DNA of 64,000 nt from an uncultured Faecalibacterium sp. (GCA_902463235.1 CABQER010000001.1:62001-126000), one strand, 5' to 3'. Counted from the stretch's first letter, positions 7,921-14,993 are shown. Notes: a model not told the origin generated them from the sequence alone. Numbers and translations: made by a program.

Positions 7921-8662
7921 GCCATTTTCCTTTCGTATCAAGGTACTTCTGGTATTTGATCCACTCTTTCAGCGCATACTCTCGGCGAATCCGGTAGTCT
8001 GCGCCTATCATGCCCTTCGGGGGTCTGACCACAACCATTTCTGAGCCGTTGAAGTAGGACAAGCCGCCAAAATTGACCTGTGTAGTCCATGTGGTGCTGT
8101 CCACGCTATAAAAGCCAAAGTCAACCGCATCCTTTTTGGTGTAGCCCAGGCCGTGCACCCGCACCCCGCAGGCGTTCGCATACTGCACCAGCCGTTTGAT
8201 GTAGCCGTACTCGCTGGGCTGAATGTGCTTGATTGCGAAGCCACCGATGCCGATATAGGGATAGTCCCTGCACAGGTTTTTAAATTCGTCAAGGCCGCGG
8301 GAGCGATGCCAGACTGGAATGCTCTGCTTGCCCGTCTCAGCTTCAAGGCGGGCTCTCATGCGCTTTACGGCATCATAGCCTACGATGATATCTACGTCCA
8401 ACTCGAAGAAGTGCTGCACATCGTGGCGGTTGATGAAGTCGATATACCTGCTTAGGTACCCGTCCCAGTCTACCGGCTTTGATGAAGCCTCCACCCCGTG
8501 CATAAACGTGAATGCCCCGCTGTCGAGCAGGAACATCTTCCACTTCGGCATTTCCTCGACCTGCCACGGCTTGATATAGAAAAAGCTCTCCAGAACGTAC
8601 TCCGGTCTGTTTTTCCGCACGATCTTCTCTGACGGGAAGGTTCCCGCCAAACACAGCCTCAT
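7913..8662 (-). CDS. dpdA: DpdA-like DNA deazaguanine transglycosylase (TGT superfamily)
   Basis: The 249-residue protein keeps the core of tRNA-guanine transglycosylases. LDSGAF (D47) matches the DSGG motif, ELDVDIIVG follows, then PVWHRSRG and IGIGGFA. VHGLGYT leads to YSVDSTTW, where D188 fits the nucleophilic Asp of bacterial TGT. The length and the LDSGAF form are those of phage DpdA proteins, which swap guanine in DNA for preQ0-type bases. I see no CxCxxC zinc site as in tRNA TGTs. The ATG overlaps the end of the ParB-like gene. The family is well supported by motifs; DNA rather than RNA as target rests on phage context. Confidence 0.8.
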   Translation of the reverse strand: MRLCLAGTFPSEKIVRKNRPEYVLESFFYIKPWQVEEMPKWKMFLLDSGAFTFMHGVEASSKPVDWDGYLSRYIDFINRHDVQHFFELDVDIIVGYDAVKRMRARLEAETGKQSIPVWHRSRGLDEFKNLCRDYPYIGIGGFAIKHIQPSEYGYIKRLVQYANACGVRVHGLGYTKKDAVDFGFYSVDSTTWTTQVNFGGLSYFNGSEMVVVRPPKGMIGADYRIRREYALKEWIKYQKYLDTKGKWRG

Positions 8663-9246
8663 GTTTCAAACCATTCTCCGCAGTGCGGGCACTGGATAAG
8701 CTTAGAGCCGCTCTGTTGCGCCGTAGCGGGCTGAAAAGGTGCAGGCTGTCCAGATTGCTGGCTTTCGGGGTCCGGGCCTGTATCGGTCGCTTTGGGCGGC
8801 TGTTGGGCAGGCTCCGTGAAAAACTCCTCAAAATCAGAATCGTCCACATCCCGGAGCAGACCATCAAGTTCCACTTCGCTGAAGCCGGTGCTGCTCAGAT
8901 CCACATCCAGCGCCTGCAGTGCATCCATTTCGGCGCGGAGCACATCATCATTCCAAGAGGATGCTTCCGCCACCTTGTTGTCTGCAATGCGGTATGCCTT
9001 GATCTGCGCGTCCGTCAGGTCATCGACCCGGATGCAGGGCACTTTGTCCATGCCCAGCCGTTTTGCGGCCTCATAGCGGGTGTGTCCGGCAATGATCGTG
9101 CCTTTTCCATCAATCAAGATGGGCACCCGGAATCCAAATTCCTTGATGCTCTGGGCTACCGGACCAACAGCCGCTTCGTTGTTTCTGGGGTTGTTCTCAT
9201 AGGGATGGATCTGCGAAATATCCTGATACACTACTTGCTGATTCAT
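8659..9246 (-). CDS. ParB/sulfiredoxin-like domain protein with C-terminal zinc finger
   Basis: The 195-residue protein has the ParB N-terminal fold: IHPYENNPRNN, SIKEFGFRVPILID, IIAGHTRYEAAKRLG and a following RIADNK segment. The C-terminus is Gln/Pro-rich and ends with CPHCGEWFET, half of a zinc site. Phage proteins of this type lie near terminases and DNA-modification genes and are often fused to methylases; here the domain is alone. The ATG at 9246 is the first start matching the family. It is the first gene after the late promoter and overlaps dpdA. Confidence 0.85.
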   Translation of the reverse strand: MNQQVVYQDISQIHPYENNPRNNEAAVGPVAQSIKEFGFRVPILIDGKGTIIAGHTRYEAAKRLGMDKVPCIRVDDLTDAQIKAYRIADNKVAEASSWNDDVLRAEMDALQALDVDLSSTGFSEVELDGLLRDVDDSDFEEFFTEPAQQPPKATDTGPDPESQQSGQPAPFQPATAQQSGSKLIQCPHCGEWFET

Positions 9247-9325
9247 TTTTTCTCCCTTCTTTGCTTTCCCCGCTGGCGTGGCGGGACAAATTGGGGAGCG
9301 GCGGTATTTTTCCTCCTTTCCGGGC

Positions 9326-9360
9326 ATAAAAATACCCGCCCGGTGGCGAAACCGGGCGGG
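9326..9360 (-). terminator. Strong terminator in the leader of the late operon
   Basis: CCCGCCCGGT (9335-9344) pairs perfectly with ACCGGGCGGG (9351-9360); minus-strand RNA then runs TATTTTTATG. It lies about 25-60 nt downstream of the expected start of the late promoter and before the ParB-like gene. Either it ends the transcript of the upstream activator gene, or the late operon depends on antitermination. Confidence 0.7.
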
Positions 9361-9391
9361 CAATGCGCTATGATTAGAATTTTACGGTATC

Positions 9392-9437
9392 ATTGTACCA
9401 CTTTTGCCGTGACACGTCCATGACATCTTTTTGACAT
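9392..9437 (-). promoter_or_regulatory. Putative late promoter with three direct repeats 11 bp apart
   Basis: On the minus strand a TACAAT -10 box (9392-9397) is 17 bp from TGGACG (9415-9420), a poor -35. On the plus strand TGACAC, TGACAT and TGACAT begin at 9410, 9421 and 9432, exactly one helical turn apart and covering the -35 region. This is the layout of an activator-dependent promoter. The repeats lie between the stop of the putative activator gene and the ParB-like gene that starts the late region. Confidence 0.6.
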
Positions 9438-9441
9438 CGAG

Positions 9442-10008
9442 CTAAGACATTTCCAATGCGTCGATACCAAACATCAGCATCGAGATTTTATCCACTGCTG
9501 CATCATGGTCACGGTAAACCTGCCGGGCGCTCACGTTTTCCTGCATTGCGATCTGCTCCACAGGCTTGGCGGTCTCGTCAATGTACATGGCCTTGATGAT
9601 GCGCAGGCCCCGCTTCAGAGCTTCATTGTCGCTCTGGGCGCAGTAGGTTTCGTACAGGCCAAGCATTGCATCGATATGGCGAATCATGATTTTAGTGCGC
9701 CGGCAGCTGTTGCGGATGGATTCAACCGTAATGGCATTGTTCCGCTGGAGCATCATGTCCAGCAGTTCCAGTGCGGTTTCTTCCTCCTGACCATCATGTT
9801 CGCCAGCCTCGTCCGTATAGACCGCACCCGTGCAATGTTTTTTGAACATCCGGTAGTTCTTCAGGAGCAACTTCGTGTTCCGCAACCGGCGGTCACACCG
9901 GCCTGCGGCTTTACGGGCCTGCTCGGCCACAACTTCCTTTGCACCCTCGCGGGCAGCTTTGCGGGCAGTTTCTTCGATGAACGCCATCATATCTTCCGGG
10001 ATAGTCAT
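9442..10008 (-). CDS. Putative phage late transcription activator (ArpU/RinA-like)
   Basis: The 188-residue basic, helical protein has a C-terminal sigma-like helix-turn-helix (PVEQIAMQENVSARQVYRD, roughly residues 150-168), as in ArpU/RinA-type regulators that switch on packaging and morphogenesis genes. The ATG at 10008 has AGGAGG at proper spacing, better than the one at 10017. The 11-bp-spaced repeats of a candidate promoter lie directly after its stop. Function is inferred from position and HTH; sequence similarity alone is modest. Confidence 0.6.
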   Translation of the reverse strand: MTIPEDMMAFIEETARKAAREGAKEVVAEQARKAAGRCDRRLRNTKLLLKNYRMFKKHCTGAVYTDEAGEHDGQEEETALELLDMMLQRNNAITVESIRNSCRRTKIMIRHIDAMLGLYETYCAQSDNEALKRGLRIIKAMYIDETAKPVEQIAMQENVSARQVYRDHDAAVDKISMLMFGIDALEMS

Positions 10009-10031
10009 TTTGCGCATCCTCCTGTTCTACG

Positions 10032-10060
10032 TTGCCAAAATCCATCAATTTAGGTATAAT
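10032..10060 (+). promoter_or_regulatory. Plus-strand sigma-A-like promoter in a minus-strand operon
   Basis: TTGCCA (10032-10037), 17 bp, then TATAAT (10055-10060). It points against the surrounding genes and leads straight into a hairpin with a T tract that ends 47 bp later. Confidence 0.5.
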
Positions 10061-10066
10061 AGAATT

Positions 10067-10107
10067 GCTTTTCTCGGGGGATTGCGCAAGCAGTCCTCTT
10101 TTTGTTT
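10067..10107 (+). ncRNA. Candidate very short plus-strand RNA ending in a terminator
   Basis: After the promoter, the 9-bp stem GGGGATTGC/GCAGTCCTC (10077-10085 with 10090-10098) is closed by a GCAA tetraloop and followed by TTTTTGTTT. The predicted RNA would be about 40 nt. On the minus strand the hairpin has no T run, so it does not serve the flanking genes as a terminator. It is antisense to the gap between two early genes. Confidence 0.35.
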
Positions 10108-10109
10108 GC

Positions 10110-10601
10110 TCAAATTGCGCTCATGCGGCGGGAAATTTCACTCTGGCTCAAAACGGCCAGCGGCTGGCGGGTAATGCCGCGCTCTGCTGCCATCTTAGCC
10201 GATACGGCCTCCATTGCCCGCAGCATATCTGCCCTCTGGGCTTCTGCGGAGCCGCCGGGCAGGATATGATCTTTGCTTTCCCGCATATCGTTGATTTTGA
10301 GTTCTTCCTGCAAAGCCTGTTCCGAACAGCGGCGAAGCAGTTCCATTGCATAGGCTTCACCGTCCTGCTCTACCCATCCGATGTACTGCCGGTAGTTATC
10401 CAGCGTTTCCTGCTTCAAGCGGGCAAGCCGTTCCTTGCCGAAGCCGAAGGTCAGGTGCGTTGTTGCCGCCATAACCAGCCAGGCGATCTCTGCGCCCTCG
10501 TTCTGGGCCATGCGGAGCTGCTCTTCCCTGCGGTTGCGCGGAGCCTTGGTCTGCGGAAGCCGGACCTCAAAATCACAGATGCCTTTCAAGTCCTCCCGCA
10601 T
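10110..10601 (-). CDS. Phage protein of unknown function, paralogue of the next upstream gene
   Basis: The 163-residue, highly helical charged protein contains NRREEQLRMAQNEGAEIAWL and FGFGKERLARLKQET. Its first part resembles the 76-residue product of the neighbouring gene at 10573-10803 (NIRQQRADERDKAAQIFTWC, then GIGATRLERACNEMHEF). The start at 10601 overlaps that gene by 29 bp and has a weak ribosome site, so a frameshift-linked single protein is another reading. I do not recognise a known function. Confidence 0.55.
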   Translation of the reverse strand: MREDLKGICDFEVRLPQTKAPRNRREEQLRMAQNEGAEIAWLVMAATTHLTFGFGKERLARLKQETLDNYRQYIGWVEQDGEAYAMELLRRCSEQALQEELKINDMRESKDHILPGGSAEAQRADMLRAMEAVSAKMAAERGITRQPLAVLSQSEISRRMSAI

Positions 10602-10803
10602 GGCATCCGTTGCACTCTTGCGGTTCTCGGTCAGGATTTTTTGTCCTATACCGCTGCTGAAACTCGTGCATCTCATTACAGGCCCGCTCCAAGCGTGTGG
10701 CTCCAATGCCCTCTTCCTGGTGCATAGCCACCACCATACACCAAGTGAAGATCTGCGCCGCCTTATCCCGTTCATCAGCCCGCTGCTGGCGAATGTTCTT
10801 CAT
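10573..10803 (-). CDS. Small helical phage protein, shortened paralogue of the following gene
   Basis: The 76-residue protein starts at an ATG that forms ATGA with the stop of the preceding small ORF, indicating translational coupling. Its central segment AAQIFTWCMVVAMHQEEGIG matches, in pattern, a segment of the following gene. The last 15 residues (ECNGCHAGGLERHL) look like read-on sequence over the overlap. Function unknown. Confidence 0.5.
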   Translation of the reverse strand: MKNIRQQRADERDKAAQIFTWCMVVAMHQEEGIGATRLERACNEMHEFQQRYRTKNPDREPQECNGCHAGGLERHL

Positions 10804-10931
10804 CTGTTTTGCCATCTCCAATCTTTGCACCCAAAAATTTTTGCTAGGAATCTTCTCGCTTTGCCGCAGTCCCAACGGCTTTTGCACCACTGACACCGGC
10901 CATTGCACAGGAACGCCAGATGTGCTTTCAT
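10800..10931 (-). CDS. 43-residue Cys/Arg/Trp-rich small protein
   Basis: It has a strong ribosome site (AAAGGAGGGCAC before ATG) and begins inside the stop of the preceding gene (ATGA), ending in an ATGA overlap with the next. The product contains LCNGRCQWCKSRWDC, a cluster of four cysteines that could bind a metal, followed by basic residues. Coupling on both sides supports real translation. No family recognised. Confidence 0.6.
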   Translation of the reverse strand: MKAHLAFLCNGRCQWCKSRWDCGKARRFLAKIFGCKDWRWQNR

Positions 10932-11080
10932 GTGCCCTCCTTTGCATTTTTGACCTTCGGGCCCGCCATGTGATTCACAGCCCAGGACCAGCCCGCCATG
11001 GGCAATGCGGCCACGATCAGGATAATTCCGGCCGCATCCACGACCATCGGACTAAAGAAAATTTCACGAATCAGATTCAT
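10928..11080 (-). CDS. 50-residue small membrane protein
   Basis: The product has one hydrophobic segment, VDAAGIILIVAALPMAGWSW (residues 14-33), with a short basic tail. It starts inside the end of the preceding gene and overlaps the next by ATGA, so it belongs to the same translated chain. No family recognised; likely a single-pass inner membrane peptide. Confidence 0.55.
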   Translation of the reverse strand: MNLIREIFFSPMVVDAAGIILIVAALPMAGWSWAVNHMAGPKVKNAKEGT

Positions 11081-11468
11081 TAGATTCCTCCGCATTCACT
11101 ATAAGTCCCGAAATTCCAACGTTCTCTTTTGCATAGCCCACAGCTTCTTCTGCGGATACTGCCCACACATAAGATTTTTTGAGCAGTTCCCTATTACTCA
11201 CTGGGGATCTATATTCCACTTTGTACTTATGAACTATTTTCCACTGCCGGCGAGGTGCCGATGGTTCCCGCCAACACGCTGCTACCGGTTTTTGCTCTTC
11301 TACGCATACTGGGCGCAGCATTCCAAAATTGGGGTGTTCATAAGCTACTTTCTGCAAGGCTTCTTCTACGGCTTTCGGAGTGTTTTCTCCACGAATCCAT
11401 GCAGAAAACATACATTTTTCTGCCGTATCATTTTTTCTTGCTTCGATTGCGACCTCATAGCACGGCAC
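11064..11468 (-). CDS. Hypothetical phage protein
   Basis: The 134-residue soluble protein has two similar-looking blocks: FSAWIRGENTPKAVEEALQK near residue 21, and KSYVWAVSAEEAVGYAKENVG near residue 98. Both read as a beta strand followed by an alpha helix with an AVxEA/AEEAV core, suggesting an internal duplication. No catalytic motif seen. It overlaps the next small gene by 17 bp. Confidence 0.5.
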   Translation of the reverse strand: MPCYEVAIEARKNDTAEKCMFSAWIRGENTPKAVEEALQKVAYEHPNFGMLRPVCVEEQKPVAACWREPSAPRRQWKIVHKYKVEYRSPVSNRELLKKSYVWAVSAEEAVGYAKENVGISGLIVNAEESNESDS

Positions 11469-11474
11469 CCTTAT

Positions 11475-11681
11475 TCACTCCTTTCCTGCCCGCCGATTGA
11501 AGTACACCGCCGGCGAAACACCGCGTTCATCACAGTCCTTGTTGTTGAAACTGACGATTGCACCGCAGTTTTTCTTATTGGTGCATCGAACGCACTTCAT
11601 GCCTGTAACGCTTACAACCTCATAGGTCGGTGCACCGCAGAAAGGGCACTCCCGGCTCTTAGGATCAATGTGTGCTTTCAT
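11475..11681 (-). CDS. Lar-like zinc-ribbon protein (possible restriction alleviation)
   Basis: The 68-residue protein has ECPFCGAP, then MKCVRCTNKKNCGA, and ends SPAVYFNRRAGKE. This matches the layout of Lar/Rac-prophage restriction alleviation proteins: CPFCG, CxxC, then a W/F-NxR tail. Lar proteins alter type I restriction-modification activity in hosts. A second zinc ribbon gene overlaps it upstream. Confidence 0.6.
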   Translation of the reverse strand: MKAHIDPKSRECPFCGAPTYEVVSVTGMKCVRCTNKKNCGAIVSFNNKDCDERGVSPAVYFNRRAGKE

Positions 11682-11868
11682 TTTTCCGTTCCTCTTTGTT
11701 CCATTTTTTCAAGGGCGCATAGTATCCGCACATCACGCAACAGACAATTCTGCGATGCTGCCCTAACAGTACGACAAGTTTCGACGTCGCGCTTCTAAAC
11801 GGCTTGCCCCATGCCAAAAAGCCGCTCCCGCATTTAGGACACGGGAGAACCGTACCTGTTTTCTCCAT
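11665..11868 (-). CDS. Second small zinc-ribbon protein, Lar-like
   Basis: The 67-residue protein has LPCPKCGSG and CCVMCGYY, then PLKKWNKEERKN, again the CPxCG / CxxCG / W-N pattern. It overlaps the next Lar-like gene by 17 bp. The two may be diverged duplicates acting on host restriction, but no activity can be read from the sequence. Confidence 0.5.
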   Translation of the reverse strand: MEKTGTVLPCPKCGSGFLAWGKPFRSATSKLVVLLGQHRRIVCCVMCGYYAPLKKWNKEERKNESTH

Positions 11869-12170
11869 CAGGATCCTCCCCTACGCACCGGCTTCTTGCC
11901 GTTCCCAGCAAACTTTTCAGGCCGTTCATCGCTCATGCCGCGGACCAGCACCCGTGCTCGTTGGTCATTCGGCATCTGATAGATGCAGCCAGTCGGAATG
12001 TGCATATACAGGTCATTCAGGACAGCGCGGGCGATTTCCGCTGTTTCATACTGCCCCAGACGATAGACATTTCCGCCTCCAGTGGGTACCGCCTTTATTT
12101 CATGCTCAGGACTCACATACACGCTGGTGCACTGGGCAATGTTCGTGATGGAGTCCCATTTTTTATTCAT
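11868..12170 (-). CDS. Hypothetical phage protein
   Basis: The 100-residue protein starts at an ATG overlapping the ASCH gene stop (TCATGA), which I prefer over the ATG at 12179 on coupling grounds. The middle (RLGQYETAEIARAVLNDLYM) is helical and the tail is basic. The sequence looks like a small strand-helix fold typical of phage proteins that read host sequence elements, but no family was recognised. Confidence 0.5.
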   Translation of the reverse strand: MNKKWDSITNIAQCTSVYVSPEHEIKAVPTGGGNVYRLGQYETAEIARAVLNDLYMHIPTGCIYQMPNDQRARVLVRGMSDERPEKFAGNGKKPVRRGGS

Positions 12171-12769
12171 GACGTACATTCTGCATCCTCCACATAGCAC
12201 CAGCTTTGAGGCGGGCGGCAAATGGAACATCCGTCGATTTTGCAAGTCGGTGGAATCATGTAGTGATAAGACGGTTCATAGTTTTCACAACGCCGATTTC
12301 CGCAAACACAATTTGATCTGCCCATTCCCAAAAAACCAAATCTTGAAAATTCATTAAGGTCTCTGGGCTTGTCATAAATCTTCAGGTCAGAGATGTGCCA
12401 GCCGTAGCCATTACGACCTTGCAGATATTTTTTAACGGTTTCTTCGGTCAGGCAGGCGGCTTGAAGCAGTGCATCTGCCGGTTTATACCACCCGTCCGAT
12501 GTCAAAATGTTTATGTCCATCATCGTTCCGACGTGGACGAGCTTGTCGATTTTGTCGCAGGTGAACTCGCCGATCACTCTGCTGTCCATTTTCTGCACGC
12601 CAGCCTTGGGCGACTTCATAACCCAGCCATCGTGACCGGTGCAGTAGATGTACGCCTTGAACGGTGTTTCCAGTGTCGGGCGAGTCTTGCGCACCTCGAC
12701 TTCCTTCATTCCTGCCCAGATCATCTTGCACCAGTTTGGCCGGATGCTCAGTAAAACAGCTTTACTCAC
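12167..12769 (-). CDS. ASCH domain protein
   Basis: The 200-residue protein begins AVLLSIRPNWCKMIWAGMKEVEVRKTRP and continues TPFKAYIYCT, the typical ASCH start (a PUA-like RNA-binding beta barrel). The C-terminal part is Cys-rich (CVCGNRRCENYEP, CSICRPP). The start is a GTG at 12769 overlapping the preceding stop by 8 bp. ASCH proteins bind RNA or modified nucleosides; several phage members lie near modification genes. Exact role unknown. Confidence 0.75.
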   Translation of the reverse strand: MSKAVLLSIRPNWCKMIWAGMKEVEVRKTRPTLETPFKAYIYCTGHDGWVMKSPKAGVQKMDSRVIGEFTCDKIDKLVHVGTMMDINILTSDGWYKPADALLQAACLTEETVKKYLQGRNGYGWHISDLKIYDKPRDLNEFSRFGFLGMGRSNCVCGNRRCENYEPSYHYMIPPTCKIDGCSICRPPQSWCYVEDAECTS

Positions 12770-13433
12770 TTTGCACCTCCCCGCCGTCCAGGTCGCCTTT
12801 GAGCTGTTCGAGCTTTTCGAGCACGATCTGCTGTACCTCTTCAGGCTTGCCGACGATCTCAACGAGCTGCGCCAGCATGATGTAAACATCCGCGATTTCT
12901 TCCCTGACGCTCTCGTGGGCGACCTTGATCTTCGCACCGTTGCGGTAGTTGAAGGTTACGGCCCGCTGGAGATTGCAGATCGCCTTCGTGAGCTCTGACA
13001 TTTCCTTGATCGCCATCTGGAGCTGAGGGGCGGTGCCGTACCGATTGATCGCCCGCCGGATGGTACTCAGACCGTAATTAGGAATGACCGGGATTCCTGC
13101 ATCCTCGTACCATTTGAGCTTTTCCCGCAGGGTCGCGTAGGCCCACAAAATCGTGTAGTGCTCTGCGATCAGTCCGTCAATGCTCTGCTTCGGGTCGTCG
13201 AAGAGGTGATCGGTCAGACTTTCGGAGAGCTCCATATCGTTGCAGCCCAGATCGATGCTGCTGCCATGCCCCTTGACGAGCTGCCGCGCATACTCGGTCA
13301 GTGCCATTTCAGGTTGCCGCAGCCATACCCATCCGTCCTCGCTGACGTCAGTAAAGTTGAGGGCAGTCTGAAAATTGTTCCCCGGGTTGTTGGTCGTCAG
13401 CCTCGGAACACTCTTAATCTTTTGCTTATCCAT
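12762..13433 (-). CDS. MazG-like nucleotide pyrophosphohydrolase-type protein
   Basis: The C-terminal half (about residues 140-223) has the all-alpha NTP-PPase layout: QMAIKEMSELTKAI with the first acidic residues, then REEIADVYIMLAQLVE with the EExxD motif that binds magnesium. The N-terminal 130 residues are not recognised. The ATG at 13433 is used; upstream codons lack support. Such enzymes clean dUTP or other nucleotides, fitting a replication or DNA-modification operon. Confidence 0.7.
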   Translation of the reverse strand: MDKQKIKSVPRLTTNNPGNNFQTALNFTDVSEDGWVWLRQPEMALTEYARQLVKGHGSSIDLGCNDMELSESLTDHLFDDPKQSIDGLIAEHYTILWAYATLREKLKWYEDAGIPVIPNYGLSTIRRAINRYGTAPQLQMAIKEMSELTKAICNLQRAVTFNYRNGAKIKVAHESVREEIADVYIMLAQLVEIVGKPEEVQQIVLEKLEQLKGDLDGGEVQSE

Positions 13434-13444
13434 TCTATGCCTCC

Positions 13445-13972
13445 TCAAAAATCCCAGTCGTCGGGGACATATAAACGGCACTCTCCATCCCCGTTGTCGC
13501 TGGTTGGTTTATCAAACGGGCAGCCCGGGCAACCATTTCCGGTCGCCAAACGGCAACGGCAAAACCCCATCAAATAACGGGCCATTTCCTCCGGACTCGT
13601 AATAGCATATTCAGGGTTGGTCTTCGCCTCCTCAGTTTCGAAGAAAAACTTAATCGGCTTTTCGTTTTCAATAATATTCCTGTAAGCTACGCCAATTTTA
13701 TAAATATAGTTATCACGCAGCTTACGGGGAATCTCGGCAATATACCGGCGAAATGCTTCCAGGGAGTTTGCGCGCTTGTAGTGGTTGCACATCCGGCAGG
13801 CGGGCATAAGGTTTGAAATATCATCTGCCGCGCCATCTACTTCATCCCACACCCGCAACGGTCGGAAGTGATCTACTTGCATATCTTTGTAGGCAATCGC
13901 CCTGCCGCAATATGCGCAGCGACCTCCGTACTTCCGGTATACCGCCTCACGGGTTTTCTTATTGATTGCCAT
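13445..13972 (-). CDS. HNH endonuclease
   Basis: The 175-residue protein has CAYCGRAI, then MQVDHFRPL, SNLMPACRMCNHYK: the HNH signature with two CxxC pairs for structural zinc and the catalytic His in VDHF. The C-terminus adds another Cys cluster (CRCRLATGNGCPGC). It overlaps the DUF551-type gene by 14 bp. It probably cuts DNA; the target is unknown. Confidence 0.85.
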   Translation of the reverse strand: MAINKKTREAVYRKYGGRCAYCGRAIAYKDMQVDHFRPLRVWDEVDGAADDISNLMPACRMCNHYKRANSLEAFRRYIAEIPRKLRDNYIYKIGVAYRNIIENEKPIKFFFETEEAKTNPEYAITSPEEMARYLMGFCRCRLATGNGCPGCPFDKPTSDNGDGECRLYVPDDWDF

Positions 13973-14438
13973 TCTGTGTCACTTCCTTCGGTGGCAAAGG
14001 CATCCAACCAACAACAGGCCGGTCAATCCGGTTGTTGTAAACCTCGTCCGGGTTGAAGTGGCGGTATTCCCACCAACCTTCTGGGATTCGATAGTCGTCC
14101 TGCTCCTCGTCGTATGTCCCCCAATCGGGAAGATTCTCCCAATTCCATTCGCTATCTTGTAAAAAAACGTTTCCGTCCTCATAGTGCGCCGTCGTTATTC
14201 CGTACCCGTCAATTTCGTTTCGGTACAGAATCAGCACTTCCGTCTCAACTTTCGGAGGATCCTTGTCGGGGTCGCGCCAGAAAGAAAGTAGCGCTCCTTC
14301 CTGTGTAACAGGAAGTTTCTCGACCTTTTCCCGCGCTACCCGGAGAGTCGCAGAAACAACATCATTCGCACTCGGCTTCTGAATCGTGTTATACTCCAGG
14401 CATTTCAATACGTCCTCACGGTTGATGTACTCATCCAT
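13959..14438 (-). CDS. DUF551-like phage protein
   Basis: The protein starts MDEYINREDVLKCL, a widespread helical N-terminus of gut phage proteins, and ends with PVVGWMPLPP, the hallmark of DUF551. The middle is rich in Trp and acidic residues (WENLPDWGTYDEEQDDY). The ATG at 14438 is favoured over 14453. Function unknown; the domain is frequent in early operons. Confidence 0.65.
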   Translation of the reverse strand: MDEYINREDVLKCLEYNTIQKPSANDVVSATLRVAREKVEKLPVTQEGALLSFWRDPDKDPPKVETEVLILYRNEIDGYGITTAHYEDGNVFLQDSEWNWENLPDWGTYDEEQDDYRIPEGWWEYRHFNPDEVYNNRIDRPVVGWMPLPPKEVTQNGNQ

Positions 14439-14664
14439 TGTCTTTCTCCTCATAAATGTCGAGCTTCATGTCCAGTGTGTACGGGGTGTCCACCGCGACG
14501 TCTGCGTCCGGGTCAAACTGTACGTCCAAGCTCCCATTTTTCAGCGAAATGGTGAGTACGCAGTTATTGAGTTTCACAGTGAAACTATCGCCATCGTTCA
14601 GTTTTTTGCCATCAGCCGCGTACAGCTCAAACGCAGCCTTGACCACGTCATTTACGCTGTCCAT
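14431..14664 (-). CDS. Small hypothetical protein
   Basis: About 77 residues from the ATG at 14664; an ATG at 14682 is also possible and would overlap the preceding gene. An N-terminal helix (VNDVVKAAFELYAADGKKL) is followed by beta strands (SFTVKLNNCVLTISLKNGSL). It overlaps the next gene by 8 bp. No family recognised. Confidence 0.5.
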   Translation of the reverse strand: MDSVNDVVKAAFELYAADGKKLNDGDSFTVKLNNCVLTISLKNGSLDVQFDPDADVAVDTPYTLDMKLDIYEEKDNG

Positions 14665-14674
14665 CAGACCTCTT

Positions 14675-14860
14675 TCACCCATTAGAAATCACCTTCATCT
14701 TCACCACATTGAATTTTTCATACTCCGGGTAGCAAGCTCTGGCCATCGCCTTAGCTCGTACAGCAGCACGCCTAATGCCCTTTTCATCGACAACAACGCA
14801 CGGCAGGAGCGCAGAGCCACGTTTCCCGGATGCTGCGATAAGCATCTCATACTTTGCCAT
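14675..14860 (-). CDS. Small hypothetical protein
   Basis: The 61-residue protein has a clear ribosome site (GGAGAAAGGA before ATG). It is basic with an alternating strand-helix-strand pattern ending FNVVKMKVISNG. It overlaps the preceding small membrane-protein gene by 14 bp. Function unknown. Confidence 0.5.
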   Translation of the reverse strand: MAKYEMLIAASGKRGSALLPCVVVDEKGIRRAAVRAKAMARACYPEYEKFNVVKMKVISNG

Positions 14861-14993
14861 CGTCTCGTCCTTTCTCCGATTTCGGCGGGTGTGCTTCGCT
14901 CTGGCGGTCTATATCACCATCCACGCAGCACGCCGCATAAATCAGAAGTGCAGCCATCACCGCCAGAACCACCAGCACAATCCAAAGCCACAT
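14847..14993 (-). CDS. 48-residue small membrane protein
   Basis: The product begins MWLWIVLVVLAVMAALLIYA, a single membrane anchor, followed by CC and a hydrophilic tail of about 26 residues. It overlaps the following gene and ends 7 bp after the DUF7694-type gene. It may be an Rz- or exclusion-like small membrane peptide, but nothing more specific can be read. Confidence 0.5.
   Translation of the reverse strand: MWLWIVLVVLAVMAALLIYAACCVDGDIDRQSEAHPPKSEKGRDDGKV

Noticed and set aside
10573..10601. Frameshift mutation joining the two paralogous genes
   Set aside because: Not accepted as a mutation: two starts, ATGA coupling on the upstream side and separate paralogous cores fit two overlapping genes. 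Programmed frameshift kept only as an option.
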